DNA of 64,000 nucleotides from Dasypus novemcinctus (taxonomy: Eukaryota > Chordata > Mammalia > Cingulata > Dasypodidae), in assembly GCF_030445035.2 (NCBI RefSeq), contig NC_080701.1:21792798-21856797 (forward strand), in the 5' to 3' direction. Positions 58,945 to 64,000 of this stretch are shown here, piece after piece; the first letter of the stretch is position 1, and every line of letters starts with the position of its first letter. The position numbers and the translations under genes were made by a program. The notes under the pieces were generated by a model. That model was not told the origin of the DNA. It was given only the letters and a program-made list of their open reading frames with translations, and ran no database searches.

Positions 58945-59370
58945 TAGTTTTGATGGCTAATATATAAAATTACGACAAAACTGTGATTAAAACAATATAA
59001 ATTTATTCTATCACAGTTTAGGAGGCTAAAAGGATAAAATCAGCATTGGCAAGTTGATTCTTTCTGGAAGCTCTGAGAGAAAATACTTTCCATGCTTCTT
59101 TCCTAGTTTTTGGGGGCTGTGAGTGCTATCCTTGGTGTTTGGATTGTAGATGCATCACTCCAGTCTTTGCCTCTGTCTTCACATCATCTTCTCTATTTCT
59201 TGAGAAATGAGAATGCAGCCTTGCTTCTGGAATTCATTAATTACTGGGATAGAGGAAACATCACCTGTTTTTATCAGTAGTTGAATATAGGTACCAGTGC
59301 TTGCGTTGATTTGTTTCAGTGAAGAAACCATATTTAGAACAATATCTATTATTGACATTATCCCCGATTA
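58945..59370. mobile_element. Diverged MLT1-like LTR
   Basis: The pattern 'acaatataaatttattctat', 'cagtttaggaggctaaaagg', 'tcttcacatcatcttctct' follows the MLT1 order seen at 50067-50490, with more change. Confidence 0.6.
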
Positions 59371-61301
59371 AACCTAAGGTAATTGTTATTATCTGTGGCT
59401 TATCTGTCATTTGCACAGATAGAGCAAGTCAAATGGTAACATGAACACCACCCTTGTGTATTTGAGTTATTTTATGGGAGGACTAATTTCAGATTCAGAA
59501 AAGCGTGATTTATTGTTTTGGTGATTGTGGGGATGATATTCAGGGACTTCCTTTTGGCCTTCCTTTCCATAATAAACCGTAGGAAGGCAATGTGGAAATC
59601 CCACAAGTTACTGAGTGTATCTTTTTCCACAAAATGTCCCATACTTGGACAAATTGTAATAGAATAGACTCGTAGACACATGAACCCAATCATACACAGA
59701 TTGAACTTAAACTCCATTTATCACCTGATTTTATCACTTCCTAAAGAGAACCACAGTGATGTTTTAGGTCTCTCAGTAATCACTACTAATTTATAGTCAG
59801 TGTTTAATATTTACAGAAGATCTGAGTGATTGGGTTTTGATTTTGGGAATCCAATCTTAGGATTTTTCTTTAGTTGGTCATTTCAATTTATTTAAATATA
59901 TAAATATGTCAGAGATATTTGATCTTAGTGCTTATTTATGTTATACCTTTTGGATTTCATGCCTTTTTAAAATAAAATTCCCTCCCTATAAAAATCTGTG
60001 TTGGACTTGTTTTATTGATGTCACATGTGCTCTTTTCTTAATTTGGAATAATTATAGTCTGTTGTATATAATACATTTAAGCATCTATTTAGATACCTCG
60101 TGATTCTTCTCTAGGAGTGATTAGGAAATTTAGAATATTTTAATTATTCGTACCTTCCATTCTCCACTCTATTATATGATTATAGTTATTATTAATCTTA
60201 GTTCTTCTATACCTTTATACCATTAAACATTATGTTTCTACTTCTATTAGTTGTTTTTTTAAAAAAACTTTATTTATAAAGACGTTTTTGATTACAGAAC
60301 AGTTACATAGAAAATATAAGGGGATTCTCATATACACCCTAGCCCCTTCCCCCCTCACATTGATTTTCAGCCTTAAGTCACATCTTTTTACCAATATCTT
60401 CAATGAATGGAAGGAAATAATTCTCTTTACATGACCTTCTCAAACTCTTCTGCTTTATTTCCTGATATTGTTGTATATATTATGTCTACATTGTTGTAGC
60501 CTTTAACATTTATATCCTGTTATATAACTTTGGTTCCTACAGTTGTGTTAGCCTTTATTCTACATTTAAGCCTGTTTAATGCTCACTACTAAGCTTTTTT
60601 GCTACAACTCTGTTGATATCTTCACTGGGAGAGGTTTGTCTGCCTTTTGTTACAGGCATATATAAATTATATTCCTTAAGTTTTTATTTGTAAATATCTC
60701 TTTTGTCTTAATATTGAATAATTCGGCTGTCATTAGGTCCACACTTTCTTGAAGACTTTTAAAACATTTTTTCTTCAGTCTTTTAACAGTGAAACAGTCT
60801 TTTACAGCACTGTAAAAGTACTGTTTTTACAGCTGTGAAAAATAGGCCAGCTCCTTCCTATACCCAAAATGTTTTTTTAAGTTCTTTTTTGTTCATATGC
60901 CCATTGGATTCTCTCTTTATCTTAGCTGCCCAATAACCTTAGTAGAATATGTCTCAGTTTTAATTGCCAGTTATTCCTGGAACACAATATACTTTCCAGT
61001 GTATTGTTTCAAATCTTTTCTTTCAGGAAAGTTTTTAAAAATTGTATTTTTGACAAATTTTTCTTTTCTGTTTTCTTCAGGAATAGTAAATTCTGTGTAA
61101 GTTGAATAATGCACCCCTCAATTTTTGTCTTTCACATCCATCATCATATCTGTTTTTCAAATTAAGTGTTTCCAAGATTTTAGTAGGAGTACACATTGGT
61201 GAGCCATTGACACTTCCATAAGTACACCTTATGAAAGAGCCTGAAGAAATGTTTAGTCAGGTTTGAGACATGATTGTTAACTACTTTTTTTTTTTTGGCA
61301 G
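59371..61301 (+). other. ADAM32 intron 1, last part
   Basis: 60262-60370 resembles the start of the 1.6-kb repeat ('aaaatataaggggattctca'). 60450-61100 is weakly L1-like. The acceptor for exon 2 is 'ttttttggcag' at 61291-61301. No other gene. Confidence 0.45.
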
Positions 61302-61381
61302 ATTCTAAAAATTTATTTCCACAAATCATATTTCCAGAGAAAATCCAAGCAAACACAAGTGATAATTCAGAAGTTGAATAC
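61302..61381 (+). CDS. ADAM32: ADAM32 exon 2, start of prodomain
   Basis: This 80-bp exon completes the split codon from exon 1 and then codes SKNLFPQIIFPEKIQANTSD followed by NSEVEY. The donor is TAC|gtaaga, phase 0. The motif IxxPEKIQxNT is the start of the ADAM32 propeptide. The residues around it differ moderately from the human protein, in line with fast evolution of reproductive ADAMs. Continuation of the gene lies beyond 64000. Confidence 0.9.
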
Positions 61382-61839
61382 GTAAGAGATGTTTTTTCAC
61401 AATCTAAATTATTATATGCAATTTATTATATTTTATTATATAGCAATAAAATATATCATCTCCATTTATACTCCATCGTAGTATAAATATAATACTCATA
61501 TCCAGTATTACTACTTATAAGGAATTTAAAGTTTTGCTGTAAAATGTACATGTATAAATTGGAATGTTCTATTTTGTCTAATATTTGTCATTTCCTCATG
61601 GTAAAACTATTTTTAAAAGTTCAAATACAGAAAACAATTTAAAAGAATGAATGCTCTTGTCTACATTATATCTAGATGGCTTAGATGAATAGAATAATTT
61701 TCTCCAAAATGATTAAGGAGAATCTCTTTTAACTAAAGCCTCTCTCCTCATTTTCTACCCCTGAACCTACCACATCCCACAGAAAAAGAAACTCACTATT
61801 ATTTTTGTTAGAAGAGAGATAGCTTATTTTTTATTTATT

Positions 61840-64000
61840 TAATTTTAAAAAATTAATTTATTGAAGTATATAACTCATACGTAAACATACATAAACAATA
61901 AGTGTATAATAATAGCTGTGAACTTACAAAACAAACATATATTACATCATACAGGACTTTCATAACTCACCCTACCACCAATAACTTGCATTGTTGTTAA
62001 AACCTTTTTAACTAATGATTAAAGAGCATTGTCAAAATGTTACTACTAACCAAAGTATTTTTCCTCCAACCCACCCTATTTTTATTATCTGTATATCATT
62101 TATATATGAAAATATATAAACAATTAGGAGTATAGTAAAAGTTCTGAACTTACAAAGCAAACATGCATAATATCATACAGGGGTGCCATACATCAACCCT
62201 CCACCAACAATGTTTATTACAAATTATGAAAGAATATTGTCAAAATCTTACTGCTAATTATAGTCTTTATCTTACATTTGGTGTGTTTTCCCCCCACCCC
62301 ACCCTATTATTTTTTAAATATATTTTTTATGACAGAAGTTGTAAACTTATAAAACAATCATGCACATGTGCAGAATTCCCAAACAACACCCCTTCCCTCT
62401 ATCAACACACTACAGTGTGGTGGAACATTTGTTACAGGTAAGATAATATCATCTGATTGTTACCATGTCCATCGTGTACATTTTGCTCACGTTTTCCATA
62501 CTGCCTCATTACTCAACACAGTATATCTTTTGCTTAGATGCAAGAATATTATATTATTACTGCTAACCACAGTCCATAGGGCACTCCAGTTGTATTTTTC
62601 CTATGCTTCTCCACATTCCCAACACCTTGCAGTAGTGATGTACATTTGCTCTAGCTCACAAAGGACCCTCTTACATCTTTACCATCAACCACAATTCTCA
62701 TCCATCTCTTGGTTTACTGTGCTATTCAGTTCCTAGATTATTCTCTAGCATTCTGTCAATTGACATTTACATAACCAGACTACCATTTTCAGCCACATCC
62801 CCATTTATAAACTAGCTGTTACTCACTATGTGTTACCATCCACTCTATACATTTCCACACTTATACAGTAAAGCTAATTAAAACGTCTACATACATTAAA
62901 CATAGTAGTCCATCTCAGTCCTCCTCTTACCTCCTTTAAGAATCCACCACCTATCACAAGGTCTTGATATTTTCCAATAATTTCTTCTAGAAGTTTTTTG
63001 GTTCTTTTATTTTTAGTTTTTTGATCCATTCTGAGTTAATTTTTGGATAGGGTGTGAGATAGGGGTCCTCTTTCCTTCTTTCGCTATGGATGTCCAATTC
63101 TTTCAGTACCATATGTTGAATGGACTGTTCTGCCCAAACTGTGTCGGTTTAACAGGCTAGTCAAAAATCACTTGACCATACATGTGAGGGCCTGTTTCTG
63201 AACTATCAGTTTGGTTCCATTGGTCTATGTGTCTGTCTTTATGCCAGTACCATGCTGTTTTTACCATTATAGCTAGGTAATATGATTTAAACTCTGGAAG
63301 TGAGGGTTTGCTTTTTCTTTTTATGATGTTTCTGGCTATTCAGGACCCCTTACCCTTCCAAATAAATTTGATAATTGTGTTTTCCATTTTTTTTTTAATG
63401 CTGGTGGAATTTTTATTGGGATTGCGTTGAATCTGTGTATCAATTGGAGTAGAATTGATATTTTAATATTTAGTCTTCCAAAGCATGAGCATGGGATGTT
63501 CTTCCAGTTATTTAGGCCTTTTAAAATTTCTTTTAACATTAAGGTACAGTTTTCTGAATGCAAGTGCTTTACATCGTTGGTTAAATTTATTCTTGACTAT
63601 TTGAGTTTTATCTGTCATATTTTATTTTCACCACTCTTTTGACACTTTGTTACTTTTATTGATATAACCTTCATTTCTAGACTCTCTTCCAGGTCTCTCT
63701 CTCCTGTCTTTCCTTTTCAGGCTCTAGCACACACTTTAGTATTTCCTGAAAATCTGGTCTCTTGCTTAGAAATTCTCTCAGTTTCTGTTTATCTGTGAAT
63801 ATTCCAATCTCATCCTCATTTTTGAAAGACAGTCTTGCTGGATATAAGATTCTTGGCTGGAAGTTTTTCTCTTGTACTATCTTAAATATATCAGACCACT
63901 GTCATCTTGCCTCCATGGTTTCTGGTGAGAAATCAGCACTTAATCTTATTGGGTTTTCCTTATATGCTATGCATTGCTTTTCTCTTGCTGTTCTCAAAAT
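61840..64000 (-). mobile_element. L1 fragments, antisense, to the window end
   Basis: Three antisense L1 3'UTR-like starts ('acaaaacaaacatatattac' near 61920, 'acaaagcaaacatgcataat' near 62152, 'aaaacaatcatgcacatgtg' near 62350) are followed by reversed ORF2 from about 62960 ('tccattctgagttaatttt', 'ttggtctatgtgtctgtc'). From about 63680 the text is L1-upstream-like. Confidence 0.75.

Overview
This is eukaryotic, mammalian DNA, almost certainly from an armadillo (Dasypus or a close relative). The dispersed repeats are dominated by tRNA-derived SINEs with the 'gatgtggctcaa...gttgag' head and the long DAS-type body, which are characteristic of armadillos. There are also many antisense L1 3' ends, L2 and MIR relics, MaLR-type LTRs and small hAT transposons. 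No bacterial genes, operons or CRISPR arrays are present.

Two neighbouring, head-to-tail genes of the ADAM family are present on the + strand. The last seven coding exons of ADAM9 lie at 2083-2266, 19877-19957, 20330-20435, 37966-38107, 39601-39688, 44862-44929 and 46725-46818. They encode the end of the cysteine-rich region, the EGF-like domain, the membrane span and the proline-rich cytoplasmic tail, and are followed by a 3'UTR of about 1.3 kb with a poly(A) signal near 48058. The start of ADAM32 follows: a CpG-island promoter at about 50820-51593, exon 1 at 51594-51651 and exon 2 at 61302-61381. Exon phases agree at every junction. The ADAM9-ADAM32 order is the conserved mammalian arrangement. 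Less than 2% of the window is coding.

The rest is intron and intergenic DNA made mostly of transposable-element relics, some nested. Several insertions can be resolved to the base by target-site duplications: two hAT elements at 49153-49306 and 50597-50765, a solo LTR at 25278-25807, and an LTR relic at 34180-34314 inside a 1.6-kb repeat whose uninterrupted sister copy is at about 4488-6090.

The most unusual content is in the long ADAM9 intron between 20435 and 37966. A GC-richer block at about 26850-28464 (possibly extending to 29385) carries broken reading frames on the + strand. They resemble a major capsid protein followed directly by an FtsK/A32-type DNA-packaging ATPase of a Polinton/Maverick- or adintovirus-like dsDNA element. 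It is heavily decayed, with stops and frameshifts, and is not a functional virus. Other points of interest are a GC-AG intron in ADAM9, a candidate poison exon at 9617-9743 that would give a secreted truncated ADAM9, and a G-rich minisatellite just upstream of the ADAM32 start codon.
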